Source of the DNA: Blattamonas nauphoetae
Taxonomy: Eukaryota; Preaxostyla; Oxymonadida
NCBI GenBank assembly: GCA_033064195.1
Contig: JARBJD010000049.1
Span: forward strand, 272,707-336,706
Reading direction: 5' to 3'
Length of the DNA: 64,000 bases
In this document: in pieces, positions 45,597 through 55,278 of the stretch
Layout: the number at the start of each line of letters is the position of its first letter
Numbering within the stretch: the stretch's first letter is position 1
Position numbers and translations under genes: made by a program
Notes under the pieces: generated by a model
Database searches by the model: none
What the model was told of the DNA's origin: nothing
What the model saw: the letters and a program-made list of their open reading frames with translations, nothing else

Positions 45597-48185
45597 TCAT
45601 TGCCGAAAGCGTTCCATTTCGGATGGCGATGAGAAGATAGGGAGAGAGGAGAGTCGAGCGAAGAAGAAGAGTTGGTTGTTAGCAGTGTTCTTCTGATCAG
45701 TGTTCAGTCGTTGACCCTGCCCATCCACAGCTTGTCCGACCTCGTCTGGAGCATTGTGATGGTGTTTCGACTTCTCCCAGATCAAGTTGAGTGTCGCCAG
45801 AACTGCGTTCAGATCTGGCCGATCTGACGGATTCAGTTCCAGACACTCCAAAATCAGAGTTTCCAGATCCTCGTTCATCCCTTCCATGTTCGGTCGTGTT
45901 CCTGTCCCTGCCATCCGATGAGCGTTGATCCCATCCACCTCTCCAAATGGAACTTGACCTGTGTCCATCTCGGCTAGCAGAAGACCCAAGCTAAAAACTG
46001 ACGCTGCTGGCCCATCCACCTCACCCTCATTCTTCTCGTCTGCTTCTGGTGCCAGCCATCGCCGCTCGTCTTCTCGTCGTCGTGATGCCTCTTCGGCTGT
46101 GAACTTCCCGACGTGTTCTCGTCCTCGCATCGTGTTGTGAACATCAAAACGAATCTCCTCTTTTTCATTCAGCAGAATTGCGTGTGGTGAGAGACGTGTA
46201 AAGATCACATGTGCTGGTTGCGATTCTGCCAAGTCCTTCAGAGCATTCACAATTTGAAACACAATCTTCCGTTTCTCTGTCATCGTTGATGTGCCGTTTT
46301 CATGAAGCTTCTCGTACAGACTCACATACTTCGGTGCTGACGACACGTGCACTCCCTCGTTCATCCCAACCAACACTTCTTCTCCAAAACTCGGTGCGGA
46401 TGGCAAGTTGTCGTCGCAAATGTCTTTTCCTTCCCTCTGTTCAAGTGTTTTACCTTTTATCACGTTTAGGTCTTTGTCTGTTTCTTCAAACACAAAGGCG
46501 GCTGTTCCGAGTGAGTGATCAGGCAAGATTTCTTCCTTCACAATGTCTCCTTCGTTTAGTTCCTGGTTCGTCAGAAGGCCTTCACTCTTCTTCTTCTTCT
46601 CGTTTCTTCGTCGACGAGCCAGCAACACAATCACCAACACCAGAACCAATCCCAACACAACAACTCCACAGATCAGAGGAAGAAGCCACTTCATCATCGC
46701 TGCTCCTCGAGCTTTCTTCTCATCCACCAAACTCTTCTTCAACATGAACGACGATGAACGAACTCCATCCCCAAACACCAAACAACCACTTAGTTCCGAG
46801 TCCACGTTCAGTGTCTTGTTCAATTCAGAGTGAGAGAGTGTCAGGATCATTTCTGATTCGGAAAAGGAGAGTGTGGTGGATGGAGTGAGTGAGACAAGGA
46901 AAGGTGTTTTGTTCAGTTTGGATGAGGTTGTTTCTGACACTTCCAGGAAGAGCGAGCAAGGAATGAAGAGCGAGCCAGCGAGTGTGATCGACATCGACTT
47001 GTTCTTGCTCATTACCACTGAACTCTTCGAACCATCCAAAGAAGGAATGAAGTGAGCTGCTTCCACTGGAGTCTCGTTCCGATGAACAACACAATTCTCA
47101 CTCGACATCCAAAGCGAAGGCGACTCAAACCCGTCTCCTCCACTCAGACTCCCGATCCTCACATCTCCGTCCACACTCCGTATGTTCCGCCGAGCCGAGG
47201 GGAATGACGTGTGGTGGGGAGTGTTGTCGTGGAAGATGGTTCCTTCCATCGACACGTTGCTGTTTTGGATGAAAACAGCTCCATTCGCGAGTGACAAGAA
47301 GCGACAACCATCAAAATTCGCTTTCGTGTTTGAAATCGATATCGCTCCTATTTTCCAGGCACACAAGTCACTCTTGTTTTCGTCTTCATAGTCGTTTGAG
47401 GAGGATGGTGGAGATTGAGAGGGGCCATTGAATGTGCAGCCAACCATCTGAAAGTCCGATCCGTTCGAGATGGAGATTAGATGGTCAATCGAGATGTTCT
47501 GTGTTGAGATCTTCTCCAAGTGGACGGAATTGAAGTGAGAGGCGATGAATGGTGTTTGGGAGAAGGAGAGAGAGGAGAACTGAATGTCAGAAATTGTCGC
47601 GATTCCTCCTTCACATTCCACAATCGTTCCCAACTTCGATGTCGTTTCAGAGAATCGGATCATTTGGAGGGAGAGTTGGGAAGAACGAGATTTGAAGAGC
47701 GAGATTTCTGACGATCCAATCACTTTCAGTTCCACGTTGCTCACATTCATGTGACCACTTGTCACGGTGAACGGAGAGAGTGTGCGTTGTTCGGTCTCAA
47801 TCTCAAACAGAAGACTCTCAAAGTGAACAGTGTCCCCTCCAACTTCACTGAAGCATCCTGTCTTCCTCATTTGCAGTCTCGACATCAGCGGCTTCCCTTT
47901 CATCCTTATCTCGTTCCAAAGATCCACAGCAATCGAAACTTCTGCAGATCCCATCACATTCATCTGAGACGCTCCCATCTCTTCTCCTCGACTCATCGCC
48001 TGCCTCATCGTCGAGCACCACAGAGAGAAGTACCCACACCGAGGATGATCTCTTCCACTTTCCGAAATCCCAATCGGTCCACTTCCTGCTTTCAGATAGA
48101 ACACCAGCGACGTCGACAGTTCTTCCGACTTGTCCTCACTCCACAGCCACTCCAACTCCATACGATCCAGCAAGGCGAGAATCAT
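45597..48185 (-). CDS. beta-helix surface protein, segment 3: membrane helix and pseudokinase
   Basis: An 862-residue frame that continues the gene read in segments 1 and 2 after a frameshift. It opens in the middle of a beta-helix module (WLWSEDKSEELSTSL, then SGRDHPRCGYFSLWC). It has about 480 further ectodomain residues, one membrane helix (KWLLPLICGVVVLGLVLVLV and onward, with a following RRRR stop-transfer) and a cytoplasmic protein kinase-like domain. The kinase C-lobe is recognisable: WLAPEA (APE), a SVFSLGLLLAEM helix and LNPSDRPDLN. The catalytic loop, however, reads FTRLSPHAILL instead of HRDLKPxN, and the DFG site reads RFDVHN. I see no glycine loop or VAIK lysine. It is therefore a pseudokinase, likely a signalling scaffold. 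The stop is TGA. Confidence 0.7.
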   Translation of the reverse strand: MILALLDRMELEWLWSEDKSEELSTSLVFYLKAGSGPIGISESGRDHPRCGYFSLWCSTMRQAMSRGEEMGASQMNVMGSAEVSIAVDLWNEIRMKGKPLMSRLQMRKTGCFSEVGGDTVHFESLLFEIETEQRTLSPFTVTSGHMNVSNVELKVIGSSEISLFKSRSSQLSLQMIRFSETTSKLGTIVECEGGIATISDIQFSSLSFSQTPFIASHFNSVHLEKISTQNISIDHLISISNGSDFQMVGCTFNGPSQSPPSSSNDYEDENKSDLCAWKIGAISISNTKANFDGCRFLSLANGAVFIQNSNVSMEGTIFHDNTPHHTSFPSARRNIRSVDGDVRIGSLSGGDGFESPSLWMSSENCVVHRNETPVEAAHFIPSLDGSKSSVVMSKNKSMSITLAGSLFIPCSLFLEVSETTSSKLNKTPFLVSLTPSTTLSFSESEMILTLSHSELNKTLNVDSELSGCLVFGDGVRSSSFMLKKSLVDEKKARGAAMMKWLLPLICGVVVLGLVLVLVIVLLARRRRNEKKKKSEGLLTNQELNEGDIVKEEILPDHSLGTAAFVFEETDKDLNVIKGKTLEQREGKDICDDNLPSAPSFGEEVLVGMNEGVHVSSAPKYVSLYEKLHENGTSTMTEKRKIVFQIVNALKDLAESQPAHVIFTRLSPHAILLNEKEEIRFDVHNTMRGREHVGKFTAEEASRRREDERRWLAPEADEKNEGEVDGPAASVFSLGLLLAEMDTGQVPFGEVDGINAHRMAGTGTRPNMEGMNEDLETLILECLELNPSDRPDLNAVLATLNLIWEKSKHHHNAPDEVGQAVDGQGQRLNTDQKNTANNQLFFFARLSSLPIFSSPSEMERFRQ

Positions 48186-50274
48186 TAATCAGTATCCAAC
48201 TCGACAGATCCTTCCCTTCAATCCACACAAAACGAGGCACGGTGTTCGTTTGGGTTGTGAGAGAGTATTTCAGGTTCGTCAGTGAGAACTCGGGGATCTT
48301 CGAAGGAGAAGGGATTGAAGTGAAGGACACGAACAAGCCATCTCCGACTCCATTCGACACAGAAACTGATTTCAGCAACACAGAATTGACAAACAGTTTC
48401 ATCCCTTCCTTCATTTCGCTTTCGAGAACTCCCCCATTTCCTTCTTTACGGATGATCGACGAGAAATTGGACGAGTTGAGCTTGAGAGTGCCAGCAGATT
48501 GCGAGATCAGAGAAGATGAAGAGAGGACAAATGAGGAGAACGAACATTCTGAGATGTCGGCTGATCCTGATTCTGAGATTGTGATCAGCGACGATGAACG
48601 AGCTGTCGAGTCGCTCTGAAAGACTTGTTTGGTGATTGTGAGTAGAGATTGGGGAACAACAAAGCCACCACTCGATGTCACTGAAATCACAGCAGAATCA
48701 TCAAACGGTGAAATGGTGACGTCGTGAGTGCCGATTGAGATGGACGAGGCGAGAGAGGATTCGGAGTGGATGATGAGTGAGTGGGCTCCAATTCCGTCGA
48801 GATGCGAGTGAGCCAAGTCCAGTCCGAAACATCTCCGATTTGTGTCACCACAGCCAGACACGTCTTTTCCACCTGTTCCAACTGAGATGGAGTTGCTGTT
48901 GTATTCTGCGAGGAATGCTAGCAGACTCACTGAACGATAATCAGATTCCAGCTTCTCCGAAAGGTCTGTTCCCCAAAGAAGAGAATCGTTTGTTAGTGTG
49001 GAGAGAGAAGTGATAGTTGTCTGCCAGTTCGAAGTTGGGATGAGAGAGGAGAGCGAGTGACCTTCAACAAACACCCAAATCCCCTTTTCAGACGATCCAT
49101 ACGAACATGAACTGTCAAAAGTGGAATTGATAATCAGATTGGAGAATGGGACAGTTGCAGCAGAAGAAACAAAAACTACTCCTCCCTTTCCACCTGATGA
49201 ACACAACGAGAACGAGCATCCATCGACATTGAGCGTGTCTGTGGCTGAGGTCAGTGTTGAGTGCACCACACTTCCATCGCCTGTCAACTTTGAGACATTC
49301 GTGACGTTGCATGATGTCACTTTGACATGTCCTCCGTTTTGTTCGATCACACTCGACGATTCCAGTTCGAAGAGATGGGCGAAGAGCATGGTTGCGTCTG
49401 TCAGAGTAAGAGAGCCAGATGATACAGAAAAGAGTGGTGCAGTCGAAGGTGGCGAGGCTGCTGATGTTCGAAGTGAGAGAGAGGAGAGAGTCAGCGATCC
49501 AGCTGAGATAAGAAAGACTGTTTTGGTGATTGCACCAGGAAGAGACACGACGAGTGAGGTCAAAGTCAGTGAGGCCGATGGCTGAACACTGAATTGTGCC
49601 GACGATGTCAGCGACATCACAAACGAAGAGGACTCCGAAGAGATCACAGAACCAGTCGATTTCGCGAGGAGAGTGGAGGAGAGAGAAGCGTCTGATTCAA
49701 GAATGATTGTTTGGTTTGCTTCTGTCAGTTTGCTCTGAGACTCCACAATCGACGAGCACGGTAAGTGTGTGGTTCCACAGTTCGAATGGTCTTGTCCAGC
49801 GGTGTTGATGTGCACTGATCCACTTGTGTGCGGATGCCAGAAATAAAGAAGACTCCATTCTTCCGATCCTTCCTTCCCGAAAAAGCGATTCTTGTCTGTT
49901 TCTGAGAAGAGAGCGTTGGTTGGAAGAGGAATCGTTGAGTTGAAATCAAGAAGCGGCGAAATCGTGGCTGTCTGGCTGAGATTGTCAGAATAAACAAAAA
50001 TGAGTGATCCAGTACCGTTTGACGAAATCGCACCGAAAATCGAGGAAGAATCTGTGACGAATGTTGCATTCTTTTCGAGAAGGATCGTTGTTCCTTTATC
50101 GGGATTGGTGAACTTAAAATTCTGGATCGTCGTGTCTGTCAGATGCAATGTTCCCGCCCCGAGCACTTTGACGAGAGTTATCACGTCAGAATGGAGGAGA
50201 GAAAGTGAATCTGATCCGATTTGACAAGAGGAAATGTGAAATTCACCCTTCGAAGCCAGAAAGACAGGAGACGA
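48136..50274 (-). CDS. beta-helix surface protein, segment 2 (between in-frame TAG and frameshift)
   Basis: This frame is directly continuous with segment 1: the two are in the same phase and separated only by a TAG at 50275-50277. It encodes Ser/Thr-rich beta-helix repeats, including two copies of the recurring module head (HINTAGQDHSNCGTTHLPC and SVGTGGKDVSGCGDTNRRC). A valine GTG at 50184 is merely the first possible alternative start and is not a convincing initiation site. The frame closes at 48136, about 50 bp after the correct frame of segment 3 opens, so a one-base insertion or deletion (or equivalent) lies at about 48136-48190. The strand and amino-acid style match both neighbours. 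It is probably part of one damaged or misread gene. Confidence 0.6.
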   Translation of the reverse strand, partial: SSPVFLASKGEFHISSCQIGSDSLSLLHSDVITLVKVLGAGTLHLTDTTIQNFKFTNPDKGTTILLEKNATFVTDSSSIFGAISSNGTGSLIFVYSDNLSQTATISPLLDFNSTIPLPTNALFSETDKNRFFGKEGSEEWSLLYFWHPHTSGSVHINTAGQDHSNCGTTHLPCSSIVESQSKLTEANQTIILESDASLSSTLLAKSTGSVISSESSSFVMSLTSSAQFSVQPSASLTLTSLVVSLPGAITKTVFLISAGSLTLSSLSLRTSAASPPSTAPLFSVSSGSLTLTDATMLFAHLFELESSSVIEQNGGHVKVTSCNVTNVSKLTGDGSVVHSTLTSATDTLNVDGCSFSLCSSGGKGGVVFVSSAATVPFSNLIINSTFDSSCSYGSSEKGIWVFVEGHSLSSLIPTSNWQTTITSLSTLTNDSLLWGTDLSEKLESDYRSVSLLAFLAEYNSNSISVGTGGKDVSGCGDTNRRCFGLDLAHSHLDGIGAHSLIIHSESSLASSISIGTHDVTISPFDDSAVISVTSSGGFVVPQSLLTITKQVFQSDSTARSSSLITISESGSADISECSFSSFVLSSSSLISQSAGTLKLNSSNFSSIIRKEGNGGVLESEMKEGMKLFVNSVLLKSVSVSNGVGDGLFVSFTSIPSPSKIPEFSLTNLKYSLTTQTNTVPRFVWIEGKDLSSWILINDSRLAGSYGVGVAVE

Positions 50275-53200
50275 CTAGCATGTGGGATTAATCGGGATCT
50301 TAAGCGATGAAAGAAGAAGAACGGTTGAAACATCGTTGACTCTAAACTGCGCTGCAGACTGGAGAGTGAGAGCTTGTTTTCCAGATTGCGATTGGATTGT
50401 CAACGATGATTCAGCGACGAATCGCGATTCCATGAGACTTGGCTGAGTGAGGATGATGGTGTTGATGGAGTGATTTGTGGAGGAGCGAAGAGAAGCCTCG
50501 AAATTCGAGCAGGGCAGCGCAGAAGATCCACAGTTGATGTGAGGACTGGAATGCACCGTCGACGAAACAAGAACTGTATCGGACGGACCATCCCCCAACA
50601 TCAACAGAAGAGACACCTCGAACAGGCCAGAAGTGGAAGGAAGAGAGCGATCCTGTCCGTAGAACCAGCTCGGCTCCGCTCCTTCCACAACACTTCCACT
50701 CCAACGCTCCTTCGTGATCGACTCGTCCAACTTCGATGTTTTCACAAGAATTACTTTTCCATTCATTTCTGCCGAGTGGGAACACGACGTGAAGAGTGTG
50801 TTCAGAACTGAAATCAGTCCATCTGTGTCGATCTCAATAATCATCCTTGTTGACTGGAATGATGAGATGCTGACAGAGCGAAGAGTGATGGTAGCTGATG
50901 GCACAACATCGGTTGATGGAGGGACGAGCTGGACGAGTGGATGGGTGAGCATCGCTGTTCCGCCTTTCGACGTGTTGAACGTGCACGAATCAATCGAAAC
51001 TGGACGACCACTCGATTTGATCAACGCCTTCGAATATTCTGTCCCATCTGCGCACACCACACCAACATCAGACACAATCAGACAATCTCCATCCGCCTCC
51101 AAATCAAACAACCCACACTGCGCGATTGGACGAAGATCAAGTCCAGAGACAGACAGTTTGGAACCATTCTTGATTGTGAAGAGTGACGAGGCGGTTGTCG
51201 TTGGAACAATCTCCACAATCGTCCGAAGAACTTCAGCTGTCTTAGTATTCGTCGTTGTTGTCCCACTCACCGACACGTCCTGATCATTCACAACCACTCC
51301 TGTCTCGTTGTATGTCATGTTCCACACAAATTGGATCGACTGCGGGAAAAGCTCGCCTGTTGAATACTTCTTCGTCAGATGCTGGATTCCATAGCCGAGT
51401 GTCGCACAGAATGTCGATGTCCATTTGCAGCTCTCCGTGTCTTCTCCACTCTTTCCTGTCATGATTTCTGTGATCGATCCATTCACTGACACTTTCGGTG
51501 TTGGGATCAGCAGACCAATCAGTTCCGAATCAGACGATTGTCGACCTTCGATCGCGACATGGTCGTCAGCACTCATCGAACCACCGCCGAAGGAAGCGAT
51601 TGCATCTATTTCTTTTCCTTCGAACAGATCCGACGTGATGAAGAGGTCCATTCCCAGTTCAGCGATGTTTCCTTCGAATCGAGCGTGGTTAGTCGACGAA
51701 CTGTTAAAGAGGATCGGTGTTAAGTGAGTTGAAGTCCCAGAAACGAATAAAGCTCCTCCTCTTCCCAGCGAATTCGATGCGCCTGAACTGTCTCCGACTG
51801 CCACACATTCTGAGAAAGACGTGGCGAATGAAGATGTGCTTTCGTGTGTGACCAGAATCGTCTTTGACCCAGAAAGTTCAATCGCCACTGCTCCTCCATT
51901 TCTCGCTCGACAGTTTTTGAACGACGAGCTCACACAATTGAATGAACAGCTAGTAGCATGGAACACCGCTCCGTCTTGGTCAGATGTCACATTTTCAATC
52001 GATGATTCCAAAAACACTAGGATTGTTGCTGAGCACTCGACGAGCGAACATCCAGTCAAGATCAGAGTAGACGGTGTCGAGAAAGTCACTCCGTCAAAAG
52101 TAAGTGTTCCTCCGTTGCATTGGATGAACGGGACGTCCTGCTGAGAGTCTGATAAGGTGATGGAGAGTAATCGGAAATTGAGTTTTCTCCCTGTTGGAGC
52201 AACAACAATCGGAATGTAAGTCGGAGCGTTCGAGAATGACATTGCTGTCGCTGTAAATTGCAGGCTTCCTGAATCTCCAACAAACACAAGTCTTCGATCG
52301 AAGAATTGTGGGGTGAGCGGGCATGCCCAAATGTAGATTGATTTCCTGGCGACTTCGAATGGTGTGAATTGTTGTGTCCCTGAAATCCGAAGCATCACTT
52401 CAGTTGCCGATTCCATCAACGAATCAATCTCCTCTTGAAATCCTCTGAACCACGACAGCGGAACGCCCTGCTCAAAGTCTGTCGCGAATGGATGGTCGAT
52501 TCCGTTTGTTGTGAAGAAGCGATACGGGCATACAAGATTGGTGGTGCTCGACTGATTAACGAGAATGTGGTTGAGAGCGCTGAGGGATCGACAGTTCGAG
52601 ATTGTGCTGATTTTGGATGGAACAAAGTCGGAGTGAGCGATGTCATTTCCGAAAAGTGCGAGAGAAGTGTTGGCTGTGTTCTTCGTGAAGAGAATCGATG
52701 AAAAAGTGACTTGACTGGTTGAACTTTGTGCTGTGAGATCCAAACAGCCAGCTCGTCCTGAAGAAAAACAATGAGCCATGTTCGTCTGGATGAACGAGAT
52801 CACTCCAGATGTCTTTGAATCAATGCAACTCCCTCCATTACCTTGAAGCCGAGTGATTTCCATGAACCAGGCAGCATCGAATGTGACAGTTGCGCTTCCT
52901 ATGACTTCAATGGCAGCATGGTTCTGCATCTCGATCGAACTCAACCAGCTGCTGTGGACGGTCGAGGTGCCAGACGAGAACGAGAGGAGAGGGGCAGAAT
53001 GGCCAGAAATGTATTCGATCTTCACATTCGACAGGAACGACAGACTTGTCGATTGCATCGCAAAGATCGTCGAGCTCGAATCAGTCGGTTTCAACGAGAG
53101 TGACATCAGAGTCACATTTCCAGCACCAGACACAACACACGACGTTTTCAGAGTGGTGAAGGTGGATGTGTTCACAAAGAAGCCGAGGCCTCGGAGTTCA

Positions 53201-55278
53201 ACTGGTTTGGAGAGGTCGAGAGAGCCTTCTTCGAAGATCCCATTTCCGAGGTTGACGAGAGACGGATCAATGCTGAGTTGAGAAAGAGCTGCGCCCAGAC
53301 TCCCACATGGATCGTTCTCCAAACACGTTCCATCTTCTCCTGATTCTACGAAGAAGACATTTGAGAAGCTGGATCCAGATGGGGCAGGGAGGAGGATGCT
53401 CTCTTGGGGATGATTTCCATTGTGAAGATTATCTTCAAAAAAACCATATTTTGGCACGTCTGACGTCGAGGTGCATCCAAACACTGTTGTCGCATCCATT
53501 CCATTCGAAGTAGAAGAAAACGTGAAGATGTCGTTCCCTCGATAATGTGCAAGTTGTGTTTGGTCGTTCTCGTATTTCCAGAAAGCCTGGTTTCTGTCGA
53601 AATGGCAATCAAAGATGCGAAGGCGAGAGAGATAGCTCGAATATATCGCTCCTCCCCACTTCGTCGCTTCGTTTCGCGTGAAAGTGCAGGAGGACATGGA
53701 AGGCCAGCGCGATGCGGTGTAGAGTGCTCCGCCGTTGAGGGCCTTGTTCCCTTCGAAGTGGCAGTGGAAGAAGCGGACGATTGACAACACGAGATGGAGA
53801 GCCCCTCCAAGTCCGGTTGACGTCTGTCGGGTGAATGAAGTGTTGGAAAAGAACAGGAAAGAAATTGGGCTGGAGAGGGTGAGTGCACGCGCAGAGGAGA
53901 ACTTGGAGGAAGGAGGGGAGAAGGTTGACGAGACGACGCTGATCTCCTGAAAGTTGGACAGGCCAATTTGGCTTTTATCTGTTGAGGTTTCTGTTTCTCT
54001 CCAAAACTTGAATGTGCAGGTGTCGATCAGGCACTTCACTTTGTTGTCTCGAACGGCTGTTGCTGAAATGAGATTGTTGTGCTGAATACTGCATTCCACC
54101 TGAAACGAACATCCAACGAATTCCACATTTCCTGCAACAAGGTTGAGTGTGATGAGGACAAATGATGTTGTCATGTTGGTTGCCTTGATTGTGCATCCTC
54201 GGAAGGCGTAGTGTGTGAATTCGGATCCGTGATTGATTCTTTGGGTGGATGATGTGATTTCAGGAATCGAGTCATATGATTTGGTTGTTTCGATCATTTC
54301 TTCGTTCACACATTCCAACAAACTGCTGTTCTGAATCAAGAATTCACTTTGCTTTCCCAGTCTTGTGGTGATTGTTCCTTCAAGACTGTTCACGACAGAT
54401 CTGACTTCACATCCAACAATTCTCTCTCGAAGTGATGAAAAACTGGGAGACGTTAGATGGGCAGCGCTGGAGGAGATATTGAAAAACTGGCAATCACTCA
54501 TGATGGATTGAATGTGGCAATCGTTAGTGAGGTAATTGCTCGACGGGAATGACGAAATTGACAGTCCACTGCTGGAAGTGAGGGTCTGTGAGACCAGATG
54601 GAGGAATGAAATTGATATGGTGATTGATTCTGTGGGAGGGACAGTATTGTCAATCTGCAAAATTGATCCGATGGAGTTTTCACTATTCTTGAACATGCAG
54701 AGTGAAATAGTGAGAGAGCAGGTTGATTCTGAGATAAAAATTGATGGTATAAGTTTGAACGTCGAAACAGCTGCATCCACATGGAAGACTACTGATTTGG
54801 CCAAAACAGTAGAATTCCAGCTCAGAGAGCACACATGCCAAGAATTCTGGTTTTGTGGTCCTGAAGGGATGGATGAAAAAACGAAAAGGACGATACCAGC
54901 AATGAGATCAAAGGTTAGCGAGGCCAAGGAGAGGGTAGTGTTTTGAATGTTGAAGACCGATGACGAAGCGCAATTCGCTGACGAATCAGAATCAAATTGG
55001 TCTCTGTGATTGTCTGCAAGTTGTTTTACGGAAACGGTGGTGATTCTCGTCTGCTCTGATCCAATCACAGAGACATCTTTCGAAATGAGTTGAATTGTCG
55101 ATGACGTCCATGTGGAAGTCGAAAGATGAAAGCAATTCGGAGTGGAAGAGTTCAAAGAGATGTCAGCATTTGAATTGATGAGAAGGTGATTCAGTGATGG
55201 TCCGGTATTTTCTTTGAAGTTTGATGGATGACTGGTGCGGACGATGGCGAGCAAAACAACAGTCAATATCGCATTCAT
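50275..55278 (-). CDS. beta-helix surface protein, segment 1: signal peptide and N-terminal ectodomain
   Basis: A 1667-residue frame beginning with a signal peptide (MNAILTVVLLAIVRTSHP). The body is Ser/Thr/Val-rich parallel beta-helix, with Pmp-type repeats such as CHFEGNKALNGGALY and CTFTRNEATKWGGAIY. It carries several copies of a recurring module head, a G/S-x-D-x(2-4)-C pattern followed by a second Cys (ESGEDGTCLENDPC, GKSGEDTESCKWTSTFC, HSSPHINCGSSALPC). It ends at TAG in the middle of a module that continues, in the same frame, into segment 2. Together segments 1-3 would make a type I surface receptor-like protein of about 3200 residues. If the TAG is real, this segment alone would be a secreted protein without an anchor. 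Role inferred: cell-surface recognition or adhesion. Confidence 0.7.
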   Translation of the reverse strand: MNAILTVVLLAIVRTSHPSNFKENTGPSLNHLLINSNADISLNSSTPNCFHLSTSTWTSSTIQLISKDVSVIGSEQTRITTVSVKQLADNHRDQFDSDSSANCASSSVFNIQNTTLSLASLTFDLIAGIVLFVFSSIPSGPQNQNSWHVCSLSWNSTVLAKSVVFHVDAAVSTFKLIPSIFISESTCSLTISLCMFKNSENSIGSILQIDNTVPPTESITISISFLHLVSQTLTSSSGLSISSFPSSNYLTNDCHIQSIMSDCQFFNISSSAAHLTSPSFSSLRERIVGCEVRSVVNSLEGTITTRLGKQSEFLIQNSSLLECVNEEMIETTKSYDSIPEITSSTQRINHGSEFTHYAFRGCTIKATNMTTSFVLITLNLVAGNVEFVGCSFQVECSIQHNNLISATAVRDNKVKCLIDTCTFKFWRETETSTDKSQIGLSNFQEISVVSSTFSPPSSKFSSARALTLSSPISFLFFSNTSFTRQTSTGLGGALHLVLSIVRFFHCHFEGNKALNGGALYTASRWPSMSSCTFTRNEATKWGGAIYSSYLSRLRIFDCHFDRNQAFWKYENDQTQLAHYRGNDIFTFSSTSNGMDATTVFGCTSTSDVPKYGFFEDNLHNGNHPQESILLPAPSGSSFSNVFFVESGEDGTCLENDPCGSLGAALSQLSIDPSLVNLGNGIFEEGSLDLSKPVELRGLGFFVNTSTFTTLKTSCVVSGAGNVTLMSLSLKPTDSSSTIFAMQSTSLSFLSNVKIEYISGHSAPLLSFSSGTSTVHSSWLSSIEMQNHAAIEVIGSATVTFDAAWFMEITRLQGNGGSCIDSKTSGVISFIQTNMAHCFSSGRAGCLDLTAQSSTSQVTFSSILFTKNTANTSLALFGNDIAHSDFVPSKISTISNCRSLSALNHILVNQSSTTNLVCPYRFFTTNGIDHPFATDFEQGVPLSWFRGFQEEIDSLMESATEVMLRISGTQQFTPFEVARKSIYIWACPLTPQFFDRRLVFVGDSGSLQFTATAMSFSNAPTYIPIVVAPTGRKLNFRLLSITLSDSQQDVPFIQCNGGTLTFDGVTFSTPSTLILTGCSLVECSATILVFLESSIENVTSDQDGAVFHATSCSFNCVSSSFKNCRARNGGAVAIELSGSKTILVTHESTSSFATSFSECVAVGDSSGASNSLGRGGALFVSGTSTHLTPILFNSSSTNHARFEGNIAELGMDLFITSDLFEGKEIDAIASFGGGSMSADDHVAIEGRQSSDSELIGLLIPTPKVSVNGSITEIMTGKSGEDTESCKWTSTFCATLGYGIQHLTKKYSTGELFPQSIQFVWNMTYNETGVVVNDQDVSVSGTTTTNTKTAEVLRTIVEIVPTTTASSLFTIKNGSKLSVSGLDLRPIAQCGLFDLEADGDCLIVSDVGVVCADGTEYSKALIKSSGRPVSIDSCTFNTSKGGTAMLTHPLVQLVPPSTDVVPSATITLRSVSISSFQSTRMIIEIDTDGLISVLNTLFTSCSHSAEMNGKVILVKTSKLDESITKERWSGSVVEGAEPSWFYGQDRSLPSTSGLFEVSLLLMLGDGPSDTVLVSSTVHSSPHINCGSSALPCSNFEASLRSSTNHSINTIILTQPSLMESRFVAESSLTIQSQSGKQALTLQSAAQFRVNDVSTVLLLSSLKIPINPTC

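Noticed and set aside
50275-50277. TAG as a reassigned glutamine codon
   Set aside because: H2B ends in TAG, as do the beta-helix gene at 2713 and the U-box-like gene, at sensible protein ends, so TAG is a stop here.
50275-50331. 57-nt intron (GTTTCAACC...CATGCTAG) that would remove the in-frame TAG
   Set aside because: The splice-like ends exist, but the sequence it would delete aligns with a conserved stretch of a paralogous module, so it looks coding.
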